A DNA stretch of 64,000 bases, taken from NCBI GenBank assembly GCA_948146395.1, contig OX411545.1:24135526-24199525 (forward strand). The letters are read 5' to 3'. The translations under genes were made by a program, and so were the position numbers. The DNA is from Fragum whitleyi. Its lineage: Eukaryota > Mollusca > Bivalvia > Cardiida > Cardiidae. Positions 37,301-41,898 of the stretch are shown here, one piece after another. The notes under the pieces were generated by a model that saw only the letters and a program-made list of their open reading frames with translations, was not told where the DNA came from and made no database searches. The first letter of the stretch is position 1, and every line of letters starts with the position of its first letter.

Positions 37301-39994
37301 CAGCACTTTATCAAAATATAAGTGCAATTGAAGTTTCATGATTCTAGGTCACTTGGTTCTTTTGGTTTTTTAACTAAAGAGGTAGGAAATGAAAAGACAG
37401 ACTTCAACAAGGGACTTAACAAAGTCTGAGCATCTACGAGAACAATTTTGCTTGTGAAGATGTCCTAAGCTACAGCTGTACTGTACTTCCTCTAATCAGA
37501 GAGCCCTCCCTATGGTAGCCCCCCTTCATTATTTAGACTATCTAAACTATCTAGACTATCATTTGATAATAGGCATAAAGTAATTTTGCAATTGCATATT
37601 CAAAGGAGTTTTTAATTTGCAAACAGTTTGCAACTGTTTTGTCATCCTGAATTCAGTGGGGCTGTTAAATTAACATTTATTCTTCTTAATTTACCATCTG
37701 TTTTAGGACAATTGCAAGTTCTTAGGATATTTCAACCAGTTGGCCTCCAGTTTTCCCACAATAAGTTAAAAGCAGGCAATATAGACTTGTAGACTTAGAT
37801 CACACTGCATGTCAGTGCAGTCTGATCTTAGTCTACACTTTCTGCTACACCTTTTTGGTAAAGTACAAATATTTCATGAACATCATAATAAGGGTGAAAG
37901 GGCTTTTAAATGACCCCTTTTATTGAAAGGAGTCTCCATACCTCAGAAGAATTTTCTTTGATCAAGTTCTTCAAGTAAGTAATGGCAACTGTACAGATCT
38001 CACAGGTTGGAATGCCAACTTTATCGTCTTGTTTCTCTGGAACGGTAAGTTGACCTGAAAAATAATAACCTCCTGAATGTCCTAGCATTGCTCCATGGCA
38101 GTCAGTTATTGCTAAACTCAACAAGGTACAGTACCACTCATGTTTTACTATTTCATCTTATCAAATCTTATCCAATTATGGTAACCCCAATATTCTAAAC
38201 AAGAGGACCAAGATGGTCCTAGATCACTCACCTAAGTCTCTTTGACCCCTGGGACATCACATTAATTAGCTGGTTTAGGAGGAGAAGATGTTTAAAGAAA
38301 TTGTGGACGAAGGACGACGACGGACGACAGACATTCTACAATCACAATAGCTCACCTTGAGCACTTCGTGCTCAGGTGAGCTAGAAAAACTGACACTGAT
38401 AGGCCTGTCAGAGGAATATAAGCAATTAGCAGACATGAATTTATACACTTTCTCTAGTTGAGTTGCTCATTTCATAGTACTTTAGATCAGTGGGACGGGA
38501 GCCAGTCTATGTTTGTATGTATTCCCAAGCATCTTAAGTTTACATGTGACACCTTCATTATTGTATAAACAACTTTCAGATGAATATACCCTAATCCTGT
38601 CAAATTTAAATTATGTTTCCAACAAATTACTATTTTGTAAGCAATCAACCTGCCTGGCTCAAGTTTTCCTACAAAAATTAACCCTTTCCTGTATAATCCC
38701 TGTTTTTAAGTGCCTTTGATTTTATGATTGAGAAAACATTGTGGAAAAGATGAAATTGCTTGTGACAAGCAAGTTCATCTTTTCCTAAACAATTTTCTAA
38801 CCTACTGAATGGTTATTTTTCAAATTAAGATAAATAGCAAGCAGCCAGTATGGGCTAATGTCAGATTGCAATTCTGTGCAGGATGAACAATGCATGAAAT
38901 GCTCTGATGAGCAAATGAGATAATAGGTAAACTTTTTTGATTTTCTGGAAATAAAACATGGTGAAAATGGTGAAAAATGATGAATTTTCTTGTGACATCA
39001 ATTTCTTCATTTATTCACAGTGTTTTTCAGATTCTTTTTCTTCAGGGTTATTAAAATAGAGGGATTGTGTGAGAATGAGTTAAAGATTGTTCTGAATTGG
39101 TGATGAATTATTTGTGCTTTAAGCCTCCAGGGCCACTTGATTCAAACTTTCACTAGTCCTCTTTTCTGAGTACAGGTCCTTCAAGTCTTTTTCCCTCTCC
39201 AACAAATTAAACTCAATACTTGATTTTAGAAATAAGTAATACTCTTTACATTTAAGAACATTGTGAAATTGACAAGATGAATGATTATGAATTGATTTTG
39301 AATGAAATTGGAAATGGAGCAAGTTTTGAGTGAAATTAAATGGAGGTTATCCAATATGGCTATATTGTTTGAGACGAACAATATTAGTAAAATTTATTAC
39401 CCCCCTTTAACAAAATATACACACTTGTTTGTTTGTGTGCCTTCCTGGACCAATCAGACACAGTAAATTGACACCAGCCAATAAAATTATGGAAAAATTT
39501 GATCAATTCAAATTGAATGTTGATCTTAGTAAAAGATTTCAATATTTTTTCAAATGATTCAAAGTACAGACACATCCACACACCCAAACTAGCATCCACA
39601 CACACACACTCACAAACAGACATAGGTAACTCTAATTGCCTGTCACCATTTCATGGCAAGGGCATAGAAATTTATGAGCCAGAAGGACCAGTACCATAAG
39701 ATAAAGTGCCAGTCCTCCCTCACAATCAAAAGCCTCTTAGTACTCATGTTTGTGTTTTTCCCTTATGATATTGCACTTACCAACACTTTCTGGGATAGGC
39801 TTAGTCATATACGGCCTATGAGCTATTGTAGATGTGCAAAGACCTCCGAGTCGACAGAGCTCTTTTGGATCTTTTGTCGTCTTCAACAGCGTAATGGCAA
39901 TTGGTAGATACTCATCCACATATTTGAAACATGTTTGGGAAATGTTCATTGGCAGGAAGTTACAGGCTTCTTTAGCATAGGTAGTAATGGTCTC
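1306..39994 (-). CDS. Prosaposin-like gene, at least 7.5 saposin B modules (15 exons seen, both ends incomplete)
   Basis: Prosaposins are secretory or lysosomal precursors cut into small six-cysteine saposins, which bind lipid and help sphingolipid hydrolases. Fifteen minus-strand exons, joined at AG/GT sites, give an open frame of 2421 nt (807 codons). Exon order is 39781-39994, 37942-38054, 36292-36547, 33931-34043, 31943-32120, 29371-29483, 26877-27126, 25962-26074, 24646-24898, 21483-21574, 19539-19731, 18219-18310, 5432-5651, 2080-2219, 1306-1386. Each complete module has the CxxC, CxxLP..xxC and CxxxxLC-type spacing of saposin B, and most have an N-glycosylation sequon near the end of the A exon. 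A exons run phase 1 to 0 and B exons 0 to 1, so pairs are symmetric. Vertebrate prosaposin has four saposins, so this is an expanded form. The signal peptide exon and the 3' end are not visible. The family call is confident; the exact orthologue is not. Confidence 0.88.
2080..2219 (-). CDS. Saposin-like gene, exon 14: first half of module 8, fused A+B layout
   Basis: A 140-nt exon, phase 1 to 0, encoding VGVDECETCELVISTI... and ending at ...CSILPDTVTAQ. It holds the first three cysteines in one exon, whereas all upstream modules split after the A half. The splice to exon 15 comes just before the fourth cysteine instead. If the donor (GTATTTAT) is not used, reading continues to a stop at about 1993, which would give a short alternative C-terminus. 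Confidence 0.85.
2290..2689. other. Intron with an inverted-repeat fragment
   Basis: Intronic sequence of the saposin-like gene. Around 2530-2620, the stretch GCAGAGACCCTCAAAATGG has a partly inverted partner near 2580-2605. No coding is seen. Confidence 0.4.
2690..3895. mobile_element. Non-autonomous element with complementary ends (CTCACCTGAG family)
   Basis: Starts with ACAAGAGG and has GCTCACCTGAG near the 5' end. It ends with GAGCACTTTGTGCTC, then CTCAGGTGAGCT and an A-run. The two subterminal boxes are exact complements. Its reading frames, including a 159-codon one on the minus strand at 2901-3380, show no family features and are probably chance. It lies in the intron between saposin exons 13 and 14. 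Confidence 0.7.
4243..4484. mobile_element. MITE with GGGGCCC-RTTTTACTAAA terminal inverted repeats
   Basis: The left end GGGGCCCGTTTTACTAAA mirrors the right end TTTAGTAAAATAGGCCCC. The centre (4350-4390) holds a strong hairpin, with GGAATCGTCTTC facing GAAGACGATTCC. No coding. It is inserted in older repeat sequence. Confidence 0.75.
4593..4836. mobile_element. TTAA-flanked MITE, piggyBac-like, copy 1
   Basis: 244 bp bounded by TTAACCCTTGTCATGCTGAA and its inverted counterpart ending AAGGGTTAA. The internal palindrome ...GACTGCACATATGTGCAG... is also present. A TTAA target and CCCTT ends are typical of piggyBac-derived elements; that assignment is inferred. Confidence 0.75.
4840..5431. repeat. 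Degraded interspersed repeat in the intron
   Basis: Contains a 3' end of the CTCACCTGAG-type family at about 4930-4955 (GCTCAGGTGAGCTAAAA), then diverged repeat sequence with phrases such as CAAGACAATCATTCTGACC that recur at 9096 and 11265. No coding is seen before the saposin exon at 5432. Confidence 0.5.
5432..5651 (-). CDS. Saposin-like gene, exon 13: second half of module 7 (B exon)
   Basis: 220 nt, phase 0 to 1, acceptor CCTTGCAG and donor GTAGGTAC. It encodes EEIKKVLDDVCGFMPDTIKP, then cysteine 4 and ...KSVCTTLGLC with cysteines 5 and 6. A 30-residue tail (SSRSFADLATLV... to KSKG) follows. Its A partner is 12.5 kb away at 18219-18310. Confidence 0.9.
5660..6040. other. Intron, no feature recognised
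   Basis: AT-rich sequence with weak similarity to 4980-5100 (old repeat). No exon, hairpin or terminal repeat was seen. Confidence 0.4.
6041..7248. repeat. Degenerate 21-bp satellite, left part
   Basis: Repeats with consensus near TCAAAAxxTAGTGTTxxxTTG recur every 21 bp. This keeps several reading frames open by chance (7 codons per unit). A higher-order period of about 377 bp (18 units less one base) is seen: the phrase GACTTGTCTATACAGTATG occurs at 6860, and its next copy starts at 7237 but is cut by the element at 7249. Confidence 0.85.
7249..8358. mobile_element. 1.1-kb element with 32-bp terminal inverted repeats and a TA duplication
   Basis: Both ends begin TTATTTATCTAMAATGAMCT when read inward, and about 30 of 32 bases match between them. 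TA is duplicated at 7247-7248 and 8359-8360. Removing the element restores the satellite phrase seen uninterrupted at 6860 and 8726, which proves the boundaries. Inside there are two tRNA-like fragments in opposite directions (about 7400-7447 on plus, 8150-8215 on minus). No transposase is seen. TA targets fit Tc1/mariner-like elements (inference). Confidence 0.85.
8359..9090. repeat. Degenerate 21-bp satellite, right part
   Basis: Continuation of the same satellite, with a third higher-order phrase at 8726. From 8930 to 9088 a block of about 80 bp (GGGCTTCTAATTTCT...) is duplicated, joined by a short ATTTG repeat. The open frames on both strands at 8587-8989 reflect the 21-bp period, not a gene. 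Confidence 0.85.
9113..11132. mobile_element. 2.0-kb hAT-like non-autonomous element
   Basis: Flanked by an 8-bp direct repeat ATTCTGAC (9105-9112 and 11133-11140). Inner ends share ACATGTGATAT in inverted orientation; the right end reads CAGACATGTGATATC inward, and the left end has lost its CAG. An 8-bp duplication with CAG ends suggests hAT. The interior is AT-rich with CpG-bearing patches (10200-10560) and no recognisable transposase. Confidence 0.7.
11141..11637. mobile_element. Right part of the element split by the hAT insertion
   Basis: Continues the sequence broken at 9112 and ends with CACCTTGAGTACTTTGTGC and AGTGAGCTAAAAA, a worn 3' end of the CTCACCTGAG family. It holds three diverged copies of a ~120-bp internal repeat (CCAAATTTCAGGTTGATT...). 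No coding. Confidence 0.6.
11640..12170. other. Intron, no feature recognised
   Basis: No exon, terminal repeat or hairpin that I can support. A short open frame on minus at 11716-11943 looks like chance. Confidence 0.35.
12171..12450 (-). mobile_element. tRNA-derived SINE, (ATTG)n tail, copy 1
   Basis: Read on the minus strand it starts with a tRNA-like head: A box TAGCGCAGTTGG and B box GGTTCGATCCC. A conserved body follows, and it ends in CAATCAATCAATC. This is the best preserved of five copies, all in the same direction. Confidence 0.85.
12451..13023. other. Intron, no feature recognised
   Basis: AT-rich sequence with ACCTTGAC-rich old repeat phrases near 12940-13020. No coding. Confidence 0.35.
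13024..13818. repeat. 77-bp direct repeats flanking a 640-bp insert with a 23-G run
   Basis: 13024-13100 and 13741-13818 are nearly the same sequence (GTATCTAAGTAATTTCTTTC and onward). Between them lies a more CpG-rich segment containing G23 at 13646-13668. The flanks are too long for an ordinary target duplication. Either a tandem duplication or an assembly join across the homopolymer could explain it. Confidence 0.65.
13819..15880. other. Intron, AT-rich; no gene supported
   Basis: Contains CTTCCCTTGTTCGGGTAGC at 14032, a phrase with a partner near 45010, so probably a transposon remnant. The 109-codon plus-strand frame at 15241-15570 is hydrophobic, has no relatives I recognise, and lies within an intron of the minus-strand gene; I do not call it. 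Confidence 0.35.
15885..15922. repeat. GATACA microsatellite
   Basis: Short run of ACAGATACAGAT units. Confidence 0.7.
15925..16970. other. Intron, old repeat sequence
   Basis: Two diverged inverted-looking segments (TACCCAGAAATAGA at 15935 and TACCCGGAAATGGA at 16098) and nothing coding. Confidence 0.3.
16973..17378. mobile_element. Non-autonomous element with complementary ends (ATGCTCCCCGAA family)
   Basis: Starts ACAAGAGCTGTC-AGA-GACAG (5' hairpin), then ATGCTCCCCGAA at 16995-17006. It ends with TTCGGGGAGCAT at 17363-17374. The two boxes are exact complements over 12 bases. Confidence 0.75.
17380..18218. other. Intron, no feature recognised
   Basis: Diverged repeat pieces (TTCATTATCATTGAAG recurring at 17530 and 17700). 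No coding before the saposin exon. Confidence 0.35.
18219..18310 (-). CDS. Saposin-like gene, exon 12: first half of module 7 (A exon)
   Basis: 92 nt, phase 1 to 0, acceptor TTTACAG and donor GTACAG. It encodes FHKVEDSAECVLCEFVLHEV then DGILKKNATE. The CxxC pair and the NAT sequon close to the splice match the other A exons. It is 21 nt shorter in the linker than the 113-nt A exons. Confidence 0.88.
18963..19127. mobile_element. 165-bp TTAA-flanked MITE (GGTAGTGGACC family), copy 1
   Basis: Ends are TTAAGGTAGTGGACCC and GGGTCCAATACCTTAA. The centre is a hairpin of AGGTTTCCTGATG and its complement. Exactly the same length as the copy at 27365. Confidence 0.75.
19136..19275 (-). mobile_element. 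tRNA-derived SINE, partial, copy 2
   Basis: Body fragment matching the SINE at 12171 (CATTCCTGGTATTTCTC and the ATTGGTGGGAGACAAAT stretch). The tRNA head and tail are missing. Confidence 0.6.
19539..19731 (-). CDS. Saposin-like gene, exon 11: second half of module 6 (B exon)
   Basis: 193 nt, phase 0 to 1, acceptor AATTTCAG and donor GTAAGAG. It encodes DEIKNYLLDGCKKLPSEIHS, then cysteine 4 and ...TLCEELTFCPSKQECPKMVEG. It has one extra cysteine (in CPSKQEC) and lacks the long linker of its neighbours. Confidence 0.88.
19798..20035. mobile_element. TTAA-flanked MITE, piggyBac-like, worn copy
   Basis: TAACTTTTGTCATGTTGAAT at left and ATTCAGCATG at right, with the internal ATCAGCTTTCACATATATGC stretch. 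Ends are mutated. Confidence 0.55.
20703..20946. mobile_element. TTAA-flanked MITE, piggyBac-like, copy 2
   Basis: 244 bp with TTAACCCTTGTCATACTGAA and AAGGGTTAA ends. It lies in the first half of the local tandem duplication. Confidence 0.8.
21222..21468. mobile_element. TTAA-flanked MITE, piggyBac-like, copy 3
   Basis: 247 bp, ends as in copy 2, and shares its left flank with copy 2. Its right end is 14 bp from the donor of the saposin exon at 21483. Confidence 0.8.
21483..21574 (-). CDS. Saposin-like gene, exon 10: first half of module 6 (A exon)
   Basis: 92 nt, phase 1 to 0, donor GTACAAC. It encodes VPAVKGMVECDMCKMVLSAA then DEALQQKSTQ. No N-glycosylation sequon is present here, unlike most A exons. 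Two in-phase acceptors 9 nt apart (TTTTCCAG and GTGCCAG) could add or drop the residues V-P-A. Confidence 0.85.
22149..23131. mobile_element. Non-autonomous element with complementary ends (GCTCCAC family), copy 1
   Basis: Starts ACTAGAAAGCCATGATTGGCT (5' hairpin) and ends TTTCAGCCAGTGGAGCTAAAA. The interior is made of ~165-bp tandem repeats beginning TATAGAGAAATGACCTCC. Confidence 0.7.
23490..24513. mobile_element. Non-autonomous element with complementary ends (GCTCCAC family), copy 2
   Basis: Same layout as the copy at 22149 and in the same orientation, about 360 bp downstream of it. 5' box GCTCCACAGGCT faces 3' box AGCCAGTGGAGC. The last internal repeat unit and the 3' 250 bp match copy 1 closely. 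Confidence 0.75.
24646..24898 (-). CDS. Saposin-like gene, exon 9: second half of module 5 (B exon)
   Basis: 253 nt, phase 0 to 1, acceptor ATTTCAG and donor GTATGTC. It encodes AEIKEEVEKFLCNRLLSSVQ, then cysteine 4 and HLCTDIGICSS, followed by the linker SQSGILSPIDTLPIV and EGGKKG. The linker motif is nearly the same in modules 2, 4 and 5. Confidence 0.9.
25060..25127. repeat. Short palindrome, subfamily B, copy 2
   Basis: Arms GTCAGGGTAAACTATTGTAA and CTTACAATAGTTTTGCACTA around AGATCT. The outer pairing is worn. Confidence 0.75.
25690..25824. mobile_element. TTAA-flanked MITE, piggyBac-like, 5'-truncated
   Basis: The right half (CTGCCAAAGCAGGAATATTC to AAGGGTTAA) matches the copy at 4593; the left terminal repeat is absent. 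Confidence 0.65.
25962..26074 (-). CDS. Saposin-like gene, exon 8: first half of module 5 (A exon)
   Basis: 113 nt, phase 1 to 0, acceptor TCATTAG and donor GTAAATTT. It encodes QGSMSSVNSKVEASELCEIC then NTAMLMVKEILNNNSTE. CxxC and the NNST sequon are in the usual places. Confidence 0.9.
26100..26876. other. Intron, old repeat sequence
   Basis: Fragments related to the 11141-11637 repeat (TTTTCAGGTTGAATTGGC at 26536) and AT-rich filler. No coding. Confidence 0.35.
26877..27126 (-). CDS. Saposin-like gene, exon 7: second half of module 4 (B exon)
   Basis: 250 nt, phase 0 to 1, acceptor TTTCAG and donor GTATGTAT. It encodes AELKEELKSLCTDLPDVLQS, then cysteine 4 and TICTQIGLCSSGLGKK, followed by the linker SKSGILSPVDSLPIL and EENKKG. 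It is very similar to the exons at 24646 and 31943, which suggests recent module duplication. Confidence 0.9.
27365..27529. mobile_element. 165-bp TTAA-flanked MITE (GGTAGTGGACC family), copy 2
   Basis: Starts TTAAGGTAGCAGAACTG and ends GGTCCACTACCTTAA. Same length as the copy at 18963. Confidence 0.75.
27789..28979. mobile_element. Non-autonomous element with complementary ends (CTCGACTATTC family)
   Basis: Starts ACAAGAGCTGTC-GGAG-GACAGC. The 5' box AGCTCGACTATTC (27815-27827) is the exact complement of the 3' box GAATAGTCGAGCT (28961-28973). The inside holds about six copies of a 174-180-bp repeat (TTGCACGTAAAAACTTAACC at 27999, 28178, 28352, 28526, 28705, 28868). Confidence 0.8.
29082..29304 (-). 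mobile_element. tRNA-derived SINE, copy 3 (worn)
   Basis: Body and tRNA head of the SINE family of 12171 are recognisable (ATACCTGGTATTGCTC; AATCAAACCCAGGACC). The tail is missing. The 3' boundary of the tRNA head is 67 bp from the donor of the saposin exon at 29371. Confidence 0.7.
29371..29483 (-). CDS. Saposin-like gene, exon 6: first half of module 4 (A exon)
   Basis: 113 nt, phase 1 to 0, acceptor TTTACTAG and donor GTAAAAAT. It encodes QDSIKAEDNKVQASELCELC then NTAALFLKQFLDKNATE. CxxC and the NAT sequon are present. Confidence 0.9.
29520..30798. other. Intron with hairpin and 18-G run; no gene
   Basis: 29640-29740 has inverted pieces around TCAATAGAATCATCTC. G18 lies at 30403-30420. 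The rest is old repeat sequence. Confidence 0.4.
30799..31568. mobile_element. Worn element of the GCTCCAC type
   Basis: Starts ACAACAAGAGCCGTG and ends CTCGCTGGTTTTCAGCCAGT then GGAACC and an A-run. The internal ~170-bp repeats (AGGGTCACCCAAGGA) match the element at 61303. The 5' and 3' boxes are mutated. Confidence 0.55.
31748..31925 (-). pseudogene. Broken partial copy of the adjacent B exon
   Basis: Reading on the minus strand, a second copy of the 3' two-thirds of the exon at 31943 follows directly after its donor. It starts near ACATGAACTACTCTTGTGG, includes VDMYGKQIVDYLAHN, then is frameshifted, and keeps a diverged linker (EILFPVDTLPII). Its own donor site is lost (AAAAAGGGAATT). It is a relic of a tandem partial exon duplication. 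Confidence 0.8.
31943..32120 (-). CDS. Saposin-like gene, exon 5: second half of module 3 (B exon, linker deleted)
   Basis: 178 nt, phase 0 to 1, acceptor TTGTTTCAG and donor GTATGT. It encodes AELEEDLKKFCTTLPDTLQS, then cysteine 4 and NLCTDIGLCSSGLGKKG. All four B-exon cysteines are present. The SKSGILSPVDTLPI linker of the neighbours is missing, so the domain ends directly at the splice; the lost part survives in the relic at 31748-31925. Confidence 0.88.
32121..32262 (-). repeat. 30-bp minisatellite built on the exon-5 splice acceptor
   Basis: On the minus strand the unit ends in AATTGTTTCAG and starts with GCTGAATAGG, i.e. the intron end plus the first six bases of the exon. Copies of the acceptor lie at 32120 (true), 32150 and 32180; at 32210 and 32240 the AG is mutated to CAA and CGG. 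A decoy acceptor would read A-E-stop in the frame set by the preceding exon. Confidence 0.88.
32766..33030 (-). mobile_element. tRNA-derived SINE, copy 4
   Basis: Tail with ATTG-like units, body GGGGTTTTATACCGCG and SINE core, with a worn tRNA head near 32985-33030. Confidence 0.75.
33270..33375. repeat. Hairpin-bearing MITE fragment (GAAATTGCTTGT family)
   Basis: Contains GAAAAGAAGAAATTGCTTGT facing CCAATTTCTTCTTTTCC. Relatives lie at 38735, 38950, 40107, 41320 and 51295. Confidence 0.6.
33419..33729. mobile_element. Non-autonomous element with complementary ends (GCCCCG family)
   Basis: Starts AACAAGATGTGTTTGTGAAACAC (5' hairpin), box ATGCCCCG, and ends CGATACGGGGCGTAAAAA. Inside, a (GACG/GACA)n microsatellite occupies 33610-33684. 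Confidence 0.7.
33931..34043 (-). CDS. Saposin-like gene, exon 4: first half of module 3 (A exon)
   Basis: 113 nt, phase 1 to 0, acceptor GTATTATCAG and donor GTAAATGT. It encodes QDTMKSKDNKVQASQLCEIC then NTAVIFLKQYLDNNVTE. This is the only intact member of a local array of truncated copies that extends upstream of it in the gene. Confidence 0.9.
34044..34830 (-). repeat. Array of six truncated copies of the exon-4 acceptor and exon start
   Basis: On the minus strand, copies of the intron end (GTATTATCAG) plus the first 75-80 bases of exon 4 recur with exon starts at 34788, 34652, 34531, 34410, 34289 and 34167, spaced about 121-136 bp. Each breaks off within or just after NTAATF and runs into the next intron end. 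The oldest copy (34788) reaches further into the exon but carries stops. None has a donor, so each is a potential decoy acceptor. Confidence 0.9.
34845..34965. mobile_element. 3' end of a CTCACCTGAG-family element
   Basis: Ends CAGCTCACCATGAGCACTTT then GTGCTCAGATGAGCTAAA. The 5' part is missing. Confidence 0.55.
35305..35600 (+). mobile_element. tRNA-derived SINE on the plus strand
   Basis: tRNA-like head at 35307-35375 with an A-box-like CAGCTAAGCGGTAAGG and a B-box-like GAGTTTGAACCC, then a body with CCTAAGTGGGACGAGC. The end is uncertain. It differs from the (ATTG)n SINE. Confidence 0.5.
35838..35909. repeat. Short palindrome, subfamily B, copy 3
   Basis: Arms GGGGTCAGTGCAACACTATT and AATAGTGTTGCACTGACCCC are perfect complements over 20 bases. 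Confidence 0.9.
36059..36130. repeat. Short palindrome, subfamily A, copy 2
   Basis: Arms with AACTGCCTATA and TATAGGCAGTT around a four-base loop; outer GCTCAG/CCGAGTC is worn. Confidence 0.8.
36292..36547 (-). CDS. Saposin-like gene, exon 3: second half of module 2 (B exon)
   Basis: 256 nt, phase 0 to 1, acceptor AATTTCAG and donor GTACATT. It encodes AEIKEALDKLCDVLPSQYAT, then cysteine 4, KICKDLKLCTS and the linker QTGILSPVDTLPIV with GENMKG. All B-half cysteines are present. Confidence 0.9.
36563..37010. mobile_element. Element with TTATAATATGACC start and ATAAAAACTC hairpin, diverged copy
   Basis: Diverged relative of the three elements in receptor intron 1 (57062, 58380, 59425). It begins TATTTTATAATATGACC, includes GATATTACACAGGTGTTATT, and ends at ATTCAATATCCGC after a hairpin centred on CTCAGCACAGCC. 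Confidence 0.7.
37020..37900. other. Intron, no feature recognised beyond repeat fragments
   Basis: 37261-37440 resembles the start of the element at 47815 (GGACTAATACTCCCCACC). The rest is AT-rich and non-coding. Confidence 0.35.
37942..38054 (-). CDS. Saposin-like gene, exon 2: first half of module 2 (A exon)
   Basis: 113 nt, phase 1 to 0, acceptor TATTTTTCAG and donor GTATGGAG. It encodes QLTVPEKQDDKVGIPTCEIC then TVAITYLKNLIKENSSE. CxxC and the NSS sequon are present. Confidence 0.9.
38197..38396. mobile_element. Non-autonomous element with complementary ends (CTCACCTGAG family), deleted copy
   Basis: Only about 200 bp: ACAAGAGGACC-AAGA-TGGTCC hairpin, ATCACTCACCT, then the 3' end GCACTTCGTGC and CTCAGGTGAGCT. 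Both ends survive while the middle is gone. Confidence 0.75.
38678..38830. mobile_element. TTAACCCTTTCCTG MITE with GAAATTGCTTGT hairpin, partial
   Basis: Left end TTAACCCTTTCCTGTATAAT and the central GATGAAATTGCTTGTGACAA hairpin match the complete copy at 51184. The right end is lost. Confidence 0.6.
39781..39994 (-). CDS. Saposin-like gene, exon 1 of those seen: second half of module 1 (B exon)
   Basis: 214 nt, phase 0 to 1, acceptor TATTTTTCAG and donor GTAAGTGC. It encodes ETITTYAKEACNFLPMNISQ, then cysteine 4, KELCRLGGLCTS and a linker ending PIPESVG. The matching A exon and signal peptide exon should lie upstream (above 40000) but I could not identify them. Confidence 0.88.
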
Positions 39995-40237
39995 CTGAAA
40001 AATATTAACCCATTACTCAATTAAAACATTCTTAACTTGCTAATTCAATTTCAAGTTGCAAAAAGTTATCTTAATTTGGTGAATTTCTTTTTGCAAGCAC
40101 ACATTGTTGAAATTGCAGAAATTGCTTGTACCAAGCAATTTCTTCACTTTCCAAAATGTTTTCTGGCGCTTTTTTTCTTCAATGTAAAAAAAAAGGACTG
40201 TGAGGGAATGGGATTAAGAGGCCAATTCATAATTCAA

Positions 40238-40307
40238 GGCTCAGCTGCAAACATTAGTAACAGCCTATAAACATATAGGCAATTACCATTGTTTTGCGCT
40301 GAGCCAT
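40238..40307. repeat. Short palindrome, subfamily A, copy 3
   Basis: GGCTCAGCTGCAAAC... and ...GTTTTGCGCTGAGCC, with CCTATAAACATATAGG at the centre. Some inner mismatches. Confidence 0.75.
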
Positions 40308-40366
40308 CAAATCTATATGATGACAAAAAGAATCAGAGTATAGATATAAATCTCATATATATATAT

Positions 40367-40507
40367 AATACATACTTAGTGATTTGTATGAGAAAAAATA
40401 TCTAACGAGGTTAGGAGAATTGATCATTGTCGAGGCTCGGCCGAGACAATTATCAATTCTCACAACCGAGTTAGATATTTTTTCATACAATACACTAAGT
40501 ATGTATT
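40367..40507. repeat. Long hairpin, arms of about 70 bp
   Basis: AATACATACTTAGTG at the left pairs with CACTAAGTATGTATT at the right, and AAAAAATATCTAAC pairs with GTTAGATATTTTTT. The tip is around GAGGCTCGGCC. It is part of a longer element reaching about 40675; an inverted copy starts near 63760 and is cut by the window end. Confidence 0.8.
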
Positions 40508-40687
40508 ATATTTATCTTATAACCTCTATTTGTCTTGTTTTCGTTGATGTTTCTAACTGAAATGCAAGTTTCTAAAAATAACCACATTATATCATTGTTC
40601 TAAAAATAGCTATGTGATATCATTAAAAAATATCATACAGAATGTTATCACATGTATATTTGTATAGTTATAGTTAACCATAAACAA

Positions 40688-40973
40688 TCATTGATTGATT
40701 GATTGAATGGAGTTTTACGCAGCTTTCGACGATTTTTCAGATATATCATGGCGGCTGGCGCACTTACCAATGGATTCCTGGTATTTTTCTCACCAGTACT
40801 ACCATCACATCCTTTCCTAGCCTCCAGCTGCTACCTCACATAGGTCTACGATTATCAACCCATTGTTGAGAGACAAATAGTTGGAAGAATGAGTGCCACC
40901 TTCAGGGATCGAACCCAGGACCTCTAGATTGACAGTCTGCCACGCTACTGACTATGTTATGACATAAACCGCC
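40688..40973 (-). mobile_element. tRNA-derived SINE, copy 5
   Basis: (ATTG)n tail, GGAGTTTTACGCAGC body and worn tRNA head with GGGATCGAACCCAGGACC. Same orientation as the other four copies. Confidence 0.8.
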
Positions 40974-40999
40974 ATAAACAATCAAAGATATTGTCAATC

Positions 41000-41890
41000 A
41001 ACAATATTCACAACATCATCGAAAGTATTTTGGGAAAAATTGTAATACATGGTTCGACACTAAGGTGAGTCTGGGAGTCAGAGACTCTTTGTTCACCTGT
41101 TAGGAATCCTTTACTTTGTAAGTAAAGAGACCCATGGACTTCCTGGTTAATAGAAGATTATTTCGAAAAACATAATAATTAATCAACACTCAGGACAGTT
41201 TCTTTTTCAATCCCCGTCAAAACTGTTTATTTTTTTCCCATTAAAAGTATTGAAGATAAAATAAGCTTATAATATGGTAGTATTTTGAAGGAAAACCATC
41301 TCCTTTGAAAGAGAAACTTATGGGAAAGAAGAAACAAGCAATTTCTTCTATACCTCAAAGTTCTCCCCATTATGAAATTCACATTCTTCACTTTGAGCTT
41401 GGAATCCTTAATTTCAAAGCTTGGGAGCCAATGGTGGGTGCATTTACTACAAACAATTTCAGCTCACCAATCCCAGGCTCAGCAATTGATGGGCAATGTT
41501 GTATAATGCACAGGGTTCAACACTAATTCTATATGTAATCTGAAATTGTTTGCAGTCAATGTATCCTTTTTATTCTGGACAAGTCTAATTCATTATCACA
41601 CAATTGTTTTACATAGTTTACTATGAAAGTGCATATATCTATTGGTCATCTAAGCTGGCCTCAAACTGTGGTCAAGCCGGTTTTCCTTTATAGAATTACA
41701 ATCACTTTCCTTTATAGAATTACAATCACATCGGTTTTTAAAGCTATGGTCAATATTACTGGAAAAACGTGCGTCAACCATCACGTTTGTCATTTTGATG
41801 TTGTGCAATCAAAGAGTCAATAACTACAGCTGGGTGTGGAATAATTGTCCAACAGTTTGCACCTTTTTTTTTCATTCTGAACACAGGGTA
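41000..41890. other. Upstream region, repeat fragments only
   Basis: 41045-41150 is an inverted relative of 33785-33870 (GAGTCTGGGAGTCAGAGAC-type). 41320-41380 carries the AAGCAATTTCTTCT half-hairpin. No saposin A exon is seen. Confidence 0.35.
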
Positions 41891-41898
41891 GTACAGAC

